From NCBI GenBank assembly GCA_037893225.1, contig JAZGUH010000401.1, positions 1,302,001-1,366,000 on the forward strand: 64,000 bases of DNA. The letters are read 5' to 3'. The position numbers were made by a program, and so were the translations under genes. Numbering within the stretch: position 1 is the first letter of the stretch; the number at the start of each line of letters is the position of its first letter. The notes under the pieces are model-generated. The model saw only the letters and a program-made list of their open reading frames with translations. It was not told the DNA's origin and did no database searches. This stretch comes from Hippasteria phrygiana (taxonomy: Eukaryota > Echinodermata > Asteroidea > Valvatida > Goniasteridae). Positions 9,783 to 20,974 of this stretch are shown here, piece by piece.

Positions 9783-10085
9783 GTATAGCACAAAACCCTT
9801 GCCAGCATCCGAACCGTACCCATGAGCGCATGTTCAAAGTGCCCATTGCATGATACTCAGGAACGAAATATTTTCTCTCTTTTCACTCATTATTTTGTCC
9901 CGCCAGACACCTCTGTTAGCGCGGTACCGTTGTTGATTCTGTAGATTTTTTGCTACGAAAATGGGGAAAATACAAACAGAATTCTAGCAAAATCGTCTTT
10001 TTACACATTTCAAATACAGAGCTCAGGCCTTTTGTTCAAAACGCGGTTAAGCGCATGCGCGCATAAATATAAATTTATAAGCGGG
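9783..10085. other. No gene recognised
   Basis: I see no coding or repeat structure in this stretch. Confidence 0.3.
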
Positions 10086-10554
10086 TTATTCTGGGCCTGT
10101 TTGTTTTACACGGATCGGGAGGTGATCCAGAGCCGAACGAAAACAAACAGGATCGCGAATTCCTCTCGCTATATGTTGCATGCTGGGAGAATTTGTATCA
10201 CACGACAATGTCGTCTGCTTCAGATTCCTTAGGGTTATTTTTATGATAAACTATCTAGTATTTCCAGAGAAGTAAGTATATCGTACATAGCATTAATAAC
10301 AAAAATACACTGTAAAAGAATTATGAGTAAATACTGTCACAATAGCTCGTTAAATGCTTCAAATCTACGAAAAAATACCGTAATTTTTCTCTGTCCATCT
10401 CGCACGTCGCCATCTTGGATCTTGCGAACCCACCTCGCGAGCAGGATCACTAAAAACGTGATCCGGAGCATGCAGCTTTCGACGCTCCGGATCAATGATC
10501 GCGCTCCGAATCTGCGTGAAACAAACACAGTGAGCCAGTTCGGTATTTCAACTG

Positions 10555-10912
10555 CGCATGTTCACAATAGCATGACTACTCCACGCGAAACACGACGCAA
10601 AACACGACGCGACGCACGACGCGAGCACGACGCGACGCACGACGCGACACACGACGCGACGCACGACGGTGCGACGCGATGGGCGACGGAAGGGGCGACG
10701 TTAAGGAAAGAAAACCTGCAAGCTGGAAACAGACAACGCGACGGCACGACGGCACGACGCGACGTACGACGCGACGCCAGAATGTGCACAAAAGTAATGG
10801 GAAAGAAGCGACGGCAAGACGCGACGGCACGATGCAAAGGAGCCGTCGTGCCGTCGCGTCGTATAGTCGCGTCGCGTGTGGAAGAGGCAAAGCGGTGTGT
10901 CGTAAATAGTAC
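10555..10912. repeat. CGACG-rich block, inverted counterpart of 7728-8110
   Basis: The same irregular GACGCGACGCACGACG text as in the left arm, reverse complemented. It ends at GTCGTAAATAGTACACCATA. Confidence 0.8.
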
Positions 10913-10957
10913 ACCATACCAACATGACAGACAAGACGACGACATCCCCATTCATAC

Positions 10958-11140
10958 ATGCAAATCCAAGTCAGCTCAGCAGTTTACGTCAACAACTTTT
11001 TTCCCTGGACAATCCCACACTGGAACAGCTTGCCACACTCAGTTCTAGACATCACTGTCTGCAGTGTGAAGAACCATCTTAAATACATTTTCTGCTTCGG
11101 TCCAATCATCAAATGTCATAGGTCACAAACTCTGATGTGA
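10958..11140 (+). pseudogene. C-terminal end of a non-LTR retrotransposon ORF2
   Basis: The frame gives VYVNNFFPWTIPHWNSLPHS followed by VLDITVCSVKNHL, matching the conserved FFPRTIxxWNxLP C-terminus of many non-LTR RT proteins. The rest of the ORF is missing (5' truncation, the usual outcome of target-primed insertion). The 3' end downstream (GTCGGAGTATA at 11157) is shared with copies at 7438 and 38354. Only about 60 residues remain, so no enzymatic activity is expected. Confidence 0.65.
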
Positions 11141-11167
11141 TGCGGGTATCCGTTTTGTCGGAGTATA

Positions 11168-11529
11168 ATGCTGCGTTCCAATCACGTCGTGTTTCTCGTG
11201 TTCACGAGTTCACTAGTCGTATTATAGCGTTCTTATCGCCTGGTAACTCGTATTCACTCACCAGTGGTGAACTGGAGGCGGAATTTTCTTCTCGAGTTCA
11301 CGACTTGAGAAAAATGGCGGGGCATTTTTCAAATCTGGCTTCGGCTTGGGCTTCGGCTTCGCTGTTTTAGTTCGGCAGAGACCATGCTTTAGTATGTGCC
11401 CAGACCAAAATATTCGGACTCCTGGCTTTGGTCATTGCGCTTGCGCAATGTGCATGAAGGCCTGTGCGCGTGCGTGGTGAGTAGCATTATAATGCACGCG
11501 AGAAACACGACGTGATTGGAAAGCAGCAT
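11168..11529. mobile_element. TIR MITE inserted in the right inverted-repeat arm
   Basis: The ends ATGCTGCGTTCCAATCACG and CGTGATTGGAAAGCAGCAT are inverted, and the match continues into GTCGTGTTTCTCG. It separates GTCGGAGTATA from CTATCCAGATCC, which are adjacent in the left arm copy. This proves it is a later insertion. No coding frame. Confidence 0.75.
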
Positions 11530-11566
11530 CACTATCCAGATCCAGAAATCGTCTAAAATATGCGCG

Positions 11567-11982
11567 CATTGATTCTATAATTTGCAAACGGCTTGCAGAT
11601 TTTGTGGCCGTGTGCATGGCCTATGCATTGCATTTTGGTCGGTTACCTCCCTGGTCCAGTTGTTTTCCGCGCGCTTATCCCGATTTTTGAAATCGGATGA
11701 CCGAACATCATACAAGCAAGGATAATCTGGCCACAAATCAACCAGCTTGTCCTCTAAAATATAGTCGCTAACAACGTTGCTGACGCTTTCGCTGGGGGTC
11801 GCCATTTTGAAAATTATGTGAACAGAATAGGCCTGTGCGCTTTCATTGGCTAGTTCATTTTTTGCTCAGCACGTATAGCTCAGGTTTCCCGCACACGGTG
11901 AGTTTTTCCCCTCGCGAAGCGAAATATTTCAAGCATGACGGATATTTGCCTCACGGCCTCGCGCAGCAGAAAACGCACTAAA
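11567..11982. other. No gene recognised; possible outer end of DIRS element 1
   Basis: A 76-residue minus-strand frame (11575-11805, starting MATPSESVSN) has no recognised domain. TTTGCTCAGCACGTATAGCT at 11861-11885 recurs inverted at 22385-22400 just outside the other end of the DIRS-like element, so these may be its extreme termini. Confidence 0.35.
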
Positions 11983-12345
11983 AGTTCCCTAATTATATAA
12001 AGGTTACTTACCTGCCATATAATTGGAGTTATATGAGATAGTGGAGGAGAGACTCAAGCTGTACATTGCCCCTCGTAATGCAGTCTGATCCACCCTTTTG
12101 AAGCAATGGTATGGTCCTTCATTCAAATGCAAAAACTTCAATCCCCCAGCGGCGAAAACTCTAATTATGCCATCGGTGTCTCTTTGAATCTTTAAATTCT
12201 GGCGACATCTGAACCAGGGCCAGGGTGACTGCATAAAAAAAGGGGGAGAGAAACCCGAGTCTCTCCTCCATTATCTCATATAATTCCAATTATATGGCAG
12301 GTAAGTAACCTTTATGTAATTAGGGAATTATATTTCGCTAATGTC
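11983..12345. repeat. Terminal inverted-repeat region of DIRS element 1 (3' side)
   Basis: GTTCCCTAATTATATAAAGG followed by TTACTTACCTGCCATATAAT and later GGAGGAGAGACTC at the left is mirrored by GAGTCTCTCCTCC, ATATGGCAGGTAAGTAACC and TTAGGGAAT at 12256-12335. Between the arms lies ATTGAAGTTTTTGC-type text that recurs (opposite strand) at 22240-22330, the far end of the element. This fits the terminal repeat plus internal complementary region of DIRS elements. Confidence 0.7.
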
Positions 12346-12393
12346 GGAGAGACTCAAGCTGTAGATTTTAAAGTACAATAACCATGCGTACCT

Positions 12394-12960
12394 TTAAGCC
12401 GAAGCCAGAACAGCCTGTCCAAACTCCTTCCCCTCGGTGGTCTGTCTGTGGTAGAACGTCGTAAAGGTTCTGGATGATGTCCAATCAGCTGTCTTGAGAA
12501 TATCTCTTGTAGAAACTCCAGCTCGAGCTGCTGCTGAAGTTGAAGCACTTCTGGTAGAGTGTGCTTTGAAGACAGAAGTGTCTATACCGGGATTGGTTCA
12601 TAACATATTTAATCCATCGAGATATTGTTGATGACACCACTGGGTGATAAGGTTTGCCATCGGTTAAGAACAATTGGGTCATTCTAGAATTGCCGGAGCC
12701 TCTGTGCGAACTTGTTCTATCGAAATATTCTTCTAATGCTCTTGAAACACATAACTTCCGGTTATTTGGGAACCGATTCAAACGTACTTCTGGGCAAGGT
12801 CTAGACATAGAAGTATACTTCGTCAGTTTAGCCAAAGTGAACACATAGCTTTTACTGGGTTCCTTGCTCATATGGGTTATATCAAGTGCTGTAAGGGATG
12901 AGCAACGGCCAGCTGATACTAGTGCCACTAACATGGCGAGTTTCTCGGATAGTTGTCGGG
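12394..12960 (-). pseudogene. Tyrosine recombinase, catalytic domain (DIRS element 1)
   Basis: The frame reads LAMLVALVSAGRCSSLTALD, containing the first catalytic arginine (GRC), then RFPNNRKLCVSRALEEYFDR and VSSTISRWIKYVM. A one-base shift near 12590 moves the rest to another frame, which continues FKAHSTRSASTSAAARAGVS with the HxxR pair and TFTTFYHRQ with the nucleophilic tyrosine, ending in a TAA at 12394-12396. All catalytic residues are therefore still visible. The domain integrates the circular cDNA of DIRS elements without target duplication. It is separated from its N-terminal part by the 12963-13839 MITE. Confidence 0.82.
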
Positions 12961-12962
12961 TA

Positions 12963-13839
12963 CACTGTTATTCTCCTGTGTAAAAAAGATTTTAAACAAC
13001 CATGTGTAATTATTGAACAAGGTTGTGTGATCATATCCAAGTTGTGTAAATGCTAGGTTGTGTAAATGCATATTTATCGATATTGCCACCAAAACTGAAT
13101 TTACACAACTGTTGTGTAGACTTTGAAGCACGTGATAAGAAATAAACCAATCACGAAGTACGACCAATCAGAAATGAGAATATTTTGTATTCACAAAAGT
13201 CAAGTTAAATTGCCGTGTTTAGTCCAAAAATACACTTTCTTGACCATAATATGTTTTATTCAAACAATTCCACAATAGAATTTTGTTTTTTGGGAAACAT
13301 AGGTGAAGAATCTGATGACATCTCCTTTAATTTCATATTCAAATATTGAAATTGTTCATGGGAAGCCATGACATTTTTATGGGGGGATACGCTGAATATA
13401 AAGCTAAAGCACAACATCATTCACTTTGTAGTCTTTAGTAGATTATCGTAGCATTTGTACACTCTACCATAGTAATGTATACTAAGTTACTTCCGTTTAG
13501 TCTGGTTCCCACTTCATTCTTTTCTGTTAATTAATAGCAACCCACACTGTAAAAGAAACTCCCGTAAATTTACTGTGCACTTCCGGGAATTTGTAAGGTT
13601 TTGTAAACATTTGCTGAAAACATTAACCAATTGCTGTGTAAACCATTTACACAACTAATTGGGTAAAATGAATTTTACACATTATTGTGTAGAAATACTA
13701 CACAACTGTTGTTTACAAATTTCACAACTAGGGTTGTGTAAACTGTTTACACAACAGTTGCTAGGTTCATATAGTAAACAGCGGTTGTGTAAAATTTTAC
13801 ACAACTTGTGTAAGATTTTACACAACCGTAATAACAGTG
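12963..13839. mobile_element. TA-flanked TIR element with TTACACAAC-rich arms (Tc1/mariner-like candidate)
   Basis: The ends CACTGTTATT and AATAACAGTG are inverted and flanked by TA on both sides (12961-12962, 13840-13841). Both arms are full of palindromic GTTGTGTAAA/TTTACACAAC motifs. It interrupts the YR gene between KFLASL and the catalytic half. A further CACTGTAAAAG segment at 13545 suggests another nested repeat. No transposase frame was found. Confidence 0.7.
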
Positions 13840-13841
13840 TA

Positions 13842-14437
13842 GAGAAGCCAAAAACTTCAATACTTTACTTACATCCCAAATGGAGTTGTATCTAGGCTGT
13901 GGAGGTCGCAAGTTAAACACTCCCTTGAAAAACCTTATGATAAGGTGATGTTGTCCTATCGGCGATACGTTGACAAAATCATGCGCAGAGGATATGGCGG
14001 AACGGTAGATATTTTAATGTACGGTATTGTATACCAAGATTTAGCAAATCTTGAAGAAACTGTAATACGTGAGCTGAAGATGCTTGAACTGGATTAATCT
14101 TTCTTCGAACACACCAGCTATACCAGCGTCTCCAAGATGAATTACATTGTGTGTGAGTACTTCTCCTCCAAGAGAGTAAAATTGTCTCGGACACGTTCTG
14201 CGAAATGCCTCTTGAAGCGAGATCTTTCCGCATAACCGTCAAGCGGCTAATTGCATCTTCAGTGCAAGCGGATGTCGTTGAAAGTTGTGAGGAAAGCGCA
14301 AAATATCTTGTCGTCTGGGTAGAAGTAATGGTGCTACTATCGTAAGTTGAAGAAGTTTCGGGTACCAAGGTTGCGTCTTCCAGACTGCAGCTATGAGTAC
14401 GATGTCGCACGTCTCCTCGGACACTTTCCGTAGGCAA
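13842..14437 (-). pseudogene. Tyrosine recombinase, N-terminal core-binding part (DIRS element 1)
   Basis: The frame gives ISRLTVMRKDLASRGISQNV, then SWRRSTHTQCNSSWRRWYSW and HVLQFLQDLLNLGIQYRTLK, matching the helical core-binding domain of YR retrotransposons. After a shift near 13985 the text continues SAHDFVNVSPIGQHHLIIRF and FKGVFNLRPPQPRYNSIWDV, the well-conserved linker leading into the catalytic domain. It then runs into the TA-flanked MITE. The RT/RNase H region lies directly upstream. Confidence 0.8.
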
Positions 14438-14485
14438 CCGGGCAGAAGGACAAATGGAGGGAAAGCATGTTCAGAATTATCGCAT

Positions 14486-15310
14486 CTATATACTCGCCAC
14501 GCCATTGGATCTGGTTTCCAAGAGACGAACTTGTCTAATTGAGTGATTCAGGCGTGTAGCAAACAGATCTATCTCGGGTTGGAAGGAGAGTTTTGCCATA
14601 ATCTTGTTGAATATCTCCGGAAGAAGGAACCATTCCGACCTGTAGTGGAACATTCTGGACATGTGGTCTGCCAAGAGGTTTTTGGACCCTGGAAGGTGTT
14701 CCGCTGAAATGAATATATTCCTCTTCATGCACCAGACCCATATCTTCACTGCCAGTCGTGAGAGGAGCTGAGAGTGGGTGCCGCCTTTGTGAACAATGTA
14801 GGCCATGGCAGTAGAGCTGTCCATCTGCAGGCGAACATGAAGATCGGTGTGCTCGTTGAGAAGAGCTTTGAGACCGTACTCCATTGCCAGTAGCTCCAGG
14901 TAGTTTATGTGTTTTTCTGTTCTGATGGTGTCCAACGGCCCCCCGTGTGTGTCTGTCCGAGGCAGGCGCCCCAACCCACCATTGATGCGTCTGTCTGGAT
15001 GCAGATGTCCGGAGTGGGATGAACAATATGGTGACGGTTCCAAGCCTTGAGTGATTGCACCCACCAGTCTAATTCTTCCTGCGACTCCTCCGACAGCACC
15101 ACGGAAGCCTCGTAAGAGTTGTTCGAGCGTAATGCTGTGATCTTGTCGTGTTGTAGGCCGCGATAAAACAGTGGGGCCGGAAAAACTTATTGTATGGTAG
15201 CGGACATCCGTCCTACTATTAGACTTGCTAGGTCGCGAACTGTCAACGTTTGAGAAGCCTTTATCTCCAGACACTGTTGTACTATTTTGTCTAATTTCTG
15301 TTGAGACAAA
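14486..15310 (-). pseudogene. RNase H domain and downstream linker (DIRS element 1)
   Basis: Two overlapping frames carry it. One (near 15015) has IQTDASMVGWGACLGQT with the first catalytic aspartate. After a shift the other has INYLELLAMEYGLKAL (glutamate), RLQMDSSTAMAYIVHKGGTH (aspartate) and LLADHMSR (aspartate). All four acidic residues are present. The following PEIDLFATRLNH segment is the usual C-terminal extension of DIRS/Ty3 RNase H. The domain degrades the RNA strand during cDNA synthesis. It follows the RT and precedes the recombinase, as in the family. Confidence 0.8.
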
Positions 15311-15900
15311 AAAAAGAGTCATTTTCTTTGAGTTTATTAGGAACCCTAAGTACATGTTTGGGTTCTATTTCTGACTTGGCAAAATTTATGATGAAACCCA
15401 GATTCTCCAAAAGATGCCGAGTTAGTTGAATATTGTGGTTGCATTCTAGAGAGGTAGCTCATAGAATTAGGATGTCATCCAAGTAAAACACACAACGGAC
15501 TCCTTGTTGACGAAGATAGGCAGCTACTGGTTTCAAAACCTTAGTAAAAGTTCGGGGGGAACTTGAAAGGCCGAAGGAAAGGCATTCCCCTAAGGCAAGT
15601 GAACTGAAAAGAAGTGCCCTGCCAAATAGAACGAAGAAATTTACGATCTGATGATCGTATTGGAATTGTTAATAAGCAAATTTGAGGTCTAAAGAAGCCA
15701 TACAATTGTAGGGACCCTGTAAGTCCTTCACGACGGAGATGCCCTCCATATTGAAGTGACGGTAAATAATGAACTTGTTGAGTGGGCGTAAATTTATGAT
15801 TGGCCTCATCCCCAGATTTTTTAGGGACTAGGAAAACTGTATAAATGAATTGGCCTACCTCTGCTCTTTCCTTATTTACTGCGCCCTTCTCCAGCATCTT
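15311..15900 (-). pseudogene. Reverse transcriptase, palm domain (DIRS element 1)
   Basis: Fragments in several frames together resemble a DIRS RT: GQFIYTVFLVPKKSGD at about 15850, a LRGMPFLRPFKFPPN segment near 15570 in place of the LPFGL box, then TKVLKPVAAYLRQQG and CVFYLDDILIL at about 15535-15465 with the intact YLDD active site followed by a stop. The thumb appears near 15420-15310. At least three frameshifts and one stop make it a pseudogene. It is preceded by the 16039-16463 MITE. Confidence 0.72.
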
Positions 15901-16038
15901 CAGAATTTCCGTCTTAAGAATAGTTTCCTGAAGTTTGTTTGGAACTCGGGTTACTGGTATAATGTCCCTGAACCGGCATGCAAGTAAATTCCAAATGAAA
16001 TCCCTGCACAGTTTGTAAAATCCAGGGGTCTTGTGTGA

Positions 16039-16463
16039 TTAAGGCGTATGGGCGAATTACAAACGGTATGTGAATCGTTCGACGGTATGCAAATTAGGTC
16101 TTTAGACCGTCGAACGGTTTGTGAACTATCGTTTGGGCCTCGCTTTTTGTACCGGCTTCAAGTGCCCAACAAAAGAGGCTGATTGCCGTTGGGGTTTTAC
16201 CAAACAAAGGAGCGTCCTGCCTGCTGGACTTCAATGGCTGTGCCGCGGCTAATCCTCCAAGGTTAATTAACCCTGGTGGATTAGCAGTGGCACAGCCATT
16301 TAGGCGACCACTGTTATCACAATGGAGGCTAATCCGATAAGTACTCCATTGTGAGCCTACCAACCTCCGACCGTGAGCACTGAAGTGTATACCGTTTTGG
16401 CCCATACCGTTTGGCAACTCTCAAGTAATTTGCATACCGTTTCTAAATCGCACTGACGCCTAA
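16039..16463. mobile_element. TIR MITE inside DIRS element 1
   Basis: The left end TTAAGGCGTATGGGCG, ending in AAACGGTATG, is inverted at the right end (CATACCGTTTCTAAATC, ending ACGCCTAA). Internally CGTTCGACGGT and ACCGTCGAACGG form a second inverted pair. A GGATTAGC core occurs twice in opposite orientations. About 425 bp, no coding frame. Confidence 0.65.
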
Positions 16464-16739
16464 CTTCCAGTTGTGAAGAAACCATTTTCACCCGACCTGC
16501 TATCGGTAAGGAAGAAGCATGCTGATGTTGCGTCAATGTCGGTTTTTCATCGGCAATGTCGGCGTTGGCATTTTGTGTTCAGCCAACGTTGGGCCAATGT
16601 CATCAATTGATCGGTAATGTCGGCGTTGGATTAAAGTTGGTGTTTGACAATGGGTCACTGTTGGGTAAAAGTTGGCAATCCTGACGTCGGCCAAATTTAG
16701 GAAACAAATGCTCGGCCAACATTGGTTATGGGCTGTGAT

Positions 16740-17216
16740 TCAACATTGGCGTCATGCTGGTTAGGAAGGTTGAAACAACGTTGGTAAAGAGGTGGGCATG
16801 GTCATGTCGGTCAATTGTAGGAAGCAAATGTTCGACCAACGTTGGTTGTAGGTCATGATTAAACATTGGCGTCATGCTGGTTAGGAAGGTTGAAACAACG
16901 TTGGGTGAAGGTTTGCAATCGTCATGTCGGCCAGATGTAGGAAGAAAATGTTCGACCAACGTTGATTGTAGGTCATGATTAAACATTGGCGTTATGCTGG
17001 TTAGGAAGGTTGAAACAACGTTGGTAAAAAGGTTGGCAATCCTGACGTCGGCCAAATGTAGGAAACAAATGCTCGGCCAACGTTGGGCTGTGATTCAACA
17101 TTGGCGTCATGCTGATTAGGAAAGTTGGAACAACGTTGGTAAAAAGGTGGCAATCGTCATGTCGGTCAAATGTAGTTAGCAAATGCTATGCGAACGTTGG
17201 TTGCAGGTTGTGATTC
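16740..17216. repeat. 120-bp tandem repeat array (four units)
   Basis: AACATTGGCGTCATGCTGGT begins units at about 16742, 16862, 16982 and 17097. Each contains GGTTGAAACAACGTTGG and CGACCAACGTTGGTTG-like text. The unit is 120 bp (40 codons), and minus-strand frames stay open across units, giving NVVSTFLTSMTPMFNHD repeats. I regard the frame as a product of the period, not proof of a gene. CAACGTTGG motifs extend leftward to 16480. Confidence 0.8.
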
Positions 17217-17990
17217 AACATTTATTAAATATTTATGTATTTGACTTCTATTATTTCAAACAAACCTTTAAATAATGGGGACACCATGGTAGCAAAGTTA
17301 GACACGTACTGCCTACTTTAATTTTTTGTTCATAAGGAAATTGGACGTGACAATAAGAGTTCATAATGTATTTCGTGTAAATTCTAGGTGATTTCGCAGA
17401 ATGTTGTGAAATCTAGCGGAATTCTTAAATGCATCTAGCGGACGTGTTCGATTTCATTCTGGTTATACCCTGTCGGTAAAGTGCACCACAATCAGAACAG
17501 ACACTAGAGGATAACATGGTATATTTTCATGACATTCTGAGTTATAACGGCTTGGGATTTTGCCCTACATGTGTTTGTGTGTATGTGTGTACGTGTATTC
17601 CAGTGCAGCCAGTACATTTAATTAGCTGGTAGCAGATTTGTTATTAGTATTATTAGTATTAGTCCAAGGTGGTTAAAACAAATTACGAGTAATAATTAAT
17701 AGGTTATGATTAACCAGTGAGTTCTGAATGAGCGTCGTACTATGCTGCCATTCGTTTTTTGTGTTGTCGTACGAAACTGTACGAAGAATTTCTGATTTAT
17801 TGATTACTACACAGAGATTTATTCAAGTAGAATAAGAAAACCCAGGTCATTGACTGACGTTGATAGGTGGAAATTAAGCCACCGAATTCCGGCAGTTTTT
17901 GTTGTACACAGGGCCAGTGTGATGTTAAGGGGCATTCGGAAAGACGTGTTCTTTAATTAAGAGCTTCTTACTGCTCCACGCTACCATTTT
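17217..17990. other. No gene recognised
   Basis: AT-rich DNA with no convincing frame. It lies between the 120-bp array and the transposase-like fragment at 17995 and may be interior of the same inserted element. Confidence 0.3.
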
Positions 17991-17994
17991 AATC

Positions 17995-18290
17995 TTGGTT
18001 AATCCAACATTCCACAAAGTGTTGTCCGATTATGCACATGAGTTGTTAGTCAAATTTGTCAATCACTTTGCAGATTTATATGGTCAAATGTACATTGTGT
18101 ACAATGTACATGGACTGATCCATTTAGCTGCAGAAGTGAAGCTGTATGGGCCCCTTGATAGCATATCATGTTTTCAATTCGAAAATTTCCTGAAGACTCC
18201 GAAGAAAATGGTCCGAAAAGCTACATTTTCTCTGCAACAGGTTATTTGATCGTAGAATCTCTGAAGGTCAAGAGATAATACAGCCTACCC
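17995..18290 (+). pseudogene. Transposase-associated fragment (DUF4218-like motif)
   Basis: The frame reads LVKFVNHFADLYGQMYIVYN, then VHGLIHLAAEVKLYGPLDSI and CFQFENFLKTPKKMVR. The pattern LYG...YNVHxLxHLxxxVxxYGxLDxxSxFxFENxL resembles the conserved block of DUF4218-like regions found in large DNA-transposon proteins. This is recognition by motif, not a search result. A frameshift at about 18243 leads into LFDRRISEGQEII. It directly precedes the CAACGT-rich composite at 18290, so it is probably the tail of that element's former transposase gene. Confidence 0.45.
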
Positions 18291-19857
18291 AGTCAGCACA
18301 CGACGTTAGTACAACGTTGGATGTTGTTTGAAATGACGTCATGACGTCGAAATACCATAAAACAACGTTGTTTCAACGTCATTTGTGCGACATTGGTTTT
18401 ACATCATAGTAAGACATTTTTTTAACATTGCATATTTGCGTCGCTATGTTATCAACGTAAATTCAATGTTTATCCAACTTTGGGCTGGTGACGTTGTTTA
18501 AACGTACGGATTTCTACATTTATCCAACTTTGAATAACTGTAAATTACGTCGCGATATTATCAACTAAATTCAATGTTTATCCAATCGTTATTAAACGTT
18601 GAATCAACGTGGACATGTCTACGTTGATTTAACGTTGTGATTTCAACATTATATCTATTTTCAAATCCAATGATTATTCAACGTCGGTGTCTGTCGGTTT
18701 CTCAAGTGGTTTCAACGTCATTCCAATGTATTTTGCCCGAGTGGTATTTCTCCAAAGAAAGACGGATTGAGGAAAGGACACCATGAGGGTCCATTGCTGC
18801 CCAAATATGGAAATTTGCTCATCGGCATCTTATTGGCCCAATGTTAAAGTTAGCCTAACGTTGGCCAAACATTGCAGTTGGCTCAACATTGGACCGTTGT
18901 TGTCCCATTCTATTGAGAAACCTTAAGCCACCATTGCACCATCAAAGTTCAAGAGTTTGTCCAACGATGGGCCATATAAACTATATTGGTGGGCCAACAT
19001 TGGCTGTCAAAATTGGGCCAGTGTAATTTTGCTCATCGGCATCTTGTTGGCCTAATTTTAATGTTGGCCTAACGTTGGCCAAATATTACAGCTGCCTCAA
19101 CATTAGACTGCTGTTGTCCCACTCTATTTAGAAACATTGAGCCACCATTGCGCCACAACCAAGAGTCTACAGTGGTATGTGTTTTTATACTCTTTCTACA
19201 GTCTACCTTTTTATTGTTTGTGTATGTGAAGTTGTGAATTTGATGTTATGGTGTGTAATTTTAGTGTGATTATTTTAATATTGTTTTTTTTTTCAAGTGT
19301 TGATAATGAGAGACGACAGCATGTAATTTCCAGCATAACAATTAACAGTTTTGATGGAAAACCTTTGAACTTTGATGGCGCAATGGTGGCTTAAGGTTTC
19401 TCAATAGAATGGGACAACAACGGTCCAATGTTGAGCCAACTGCAATGTTTGGCCAACGTTAGGCCAGGATTAACATTGGGTCAACAAGATGCCGATGAGC
19501 AAAATTGCACTGGCCCAACTTTGACAGCCAATGTTGGCCCAACAAAACAGTTTTAATGGCCCAATATTGGAAAAACCTTTTTCACATACACAAACAATAG
19601 AAAGATAGACTGTATAAAGAGTATAAAAGCACATACCACTGTAGACTCTTGGTGGTGGTGCAATGGTGGCTCAGTGTTTCTCAATAGAGTGGGACAACAG
19701 CAGTCTAATGTTGAGGCAGCTGTAATGTTTGGCCAACGTTAGACCAACTGTAACATTTGGCCAATAAGATGCCGATGAGCAAAATTACACTGGCCCAACA
19801 ATGACAGCCAATATTGGCCTAACAAAACAGTTTTGATGGCCCAACATTGGTTCAATA
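18290..19857. mobile_element. Composite CAACGT-arm plus foldback element (copy A)
   Basis: Three parts: a CAACGTTG-rich arm (18290-18740), a short unique piece containing AAAGACGGATTGAGGAAAGG (about 18755-18828), and a long imperfect hairpin (18830-19857) made of GTTGGCC/GGCCAAC motifs with arms of roughly 400 bp. The same three parts occur in reverse order at 62501-64000. It lies between the gag and RT of DIRS element 1, so it inserted into it. Confidence 0.7.
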
Positions 19858-19859
19858 AC

Positions 19860-20941
19860 TTTGTGGGTCACCTGAAAACTGACGGTTGACTCGTGACTTA
19901 AATTCAACACCCTTCGATGGCTGGAAATGACGGCTAGAAAAGGAGCTGCGATAGGAACTTCGGTAGCCCCTGCGGCCTATATGACGATCTTGCCATGGCG
20001 GCTCTGTACGGGGTGTAGCGCTTTTCCTTAGCCGACGAAGGAAAACCCCTCGTCACTTTAGAGGCTACCTTATGAGCCTTCTCCGTCTCTTCTATATCTT
20101 TCATAAGAGATTATCCAAAAAGCTCGCCCATAGATGTTGTGCTGCGTCGCAACGTATCGAAACGTTTATCGCCAGTCTCGTCAAAGAGATGTTGGCGGGC
20201 GAAAGCTAAACTCTGGCTAGCCGAACCAAGGAGAATTAAAGCAGATGTCAAATGTTTTTGAACTACATCTCTGCTTACCATCTCTGGGCATTCAGGGTGA
20301 ACCATGGCGTCGAAGAGATGGAGAAGTGGCATTGCCGACTTGAGCACGTCCATGAGAGACTCGCAAGCGTTCATCTCCAGCTACTACGGAAGAATTGGCC
20401 TGTTTAAACAGCTTCATGATGCCAGCGGGTAACTAGGGAGGAAAAAAAAATACTTCTCTTGTTCCAAAGTAACAATCTGGGTTTCCAGCTCCTCTTGAAG
20501 GTCTTCCGATGTCAACTTATTAGATCTGAGATCTTTCCACCAATCAAGAACTGGGGTAGAAATAGCTGTGCCATTGTCTTTATGGTGTGGGTTTGCTGAA
20601 ATTTGGTGCAAGGTGGAAGAGGAGGTATCGTCATAGTCTGCAGGGTCATTATCCTGGGGGTGTTGCAAGATCTGCAAATATCGGTGCTTGCTGTGGTTGC
20701 TGTGCCGGCTGTGGTTGCTGTGCCGGCTGTGGTTGCTGTGCCGGCTGTGGTTGCTGTGCCGGCTGTGGTTGCTGTGCCGGCTGTGGTTGCTGTGCCGGCT
20801 GTGGTTGTTGTGCCGGCTGTGTAGCCCAGGGGGCGGGCATGCCCCAAGGATACATGAAATATTGCATGTTCTGGTGTGGAGGGAATGCCGTGGCTACATT
20901 CCCTGCATAGTCCGGCATGAAAAGGTACATTCCAGCCATAT

Positions 20942-20974
<33 letters not shown>

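Larger units (their letters stand above)
7412..11566. repeat. Large inverted repeat: arms about 7412-8520 and 10085-11566
   Basis: The left arm starts with CGATTTCTGGATC, TATACTCCGAC and AAAACGGATACCCGCATC. The right arm ends with their reverse complements. Inside both arms follow the same CGACG-rich block and a block containing GATCCGGAGCG and GCAACATATAGCGAGAG, in mirrored order. The right arm is interrupted by a separate MITE (11168-11529). The arms differ at 7560-7727 versus 10915-11050. The spacer is about 1.5 kb. It is either an inverted duplication or two opposite insertions of the same composite. Confidence 0.75.

Noticed and set aside
16726..17182. 109-residue repeat protein on the minus strand
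   Set aside because: The 120-bp period keeps any one frame open; no start, splice or domain evidence.
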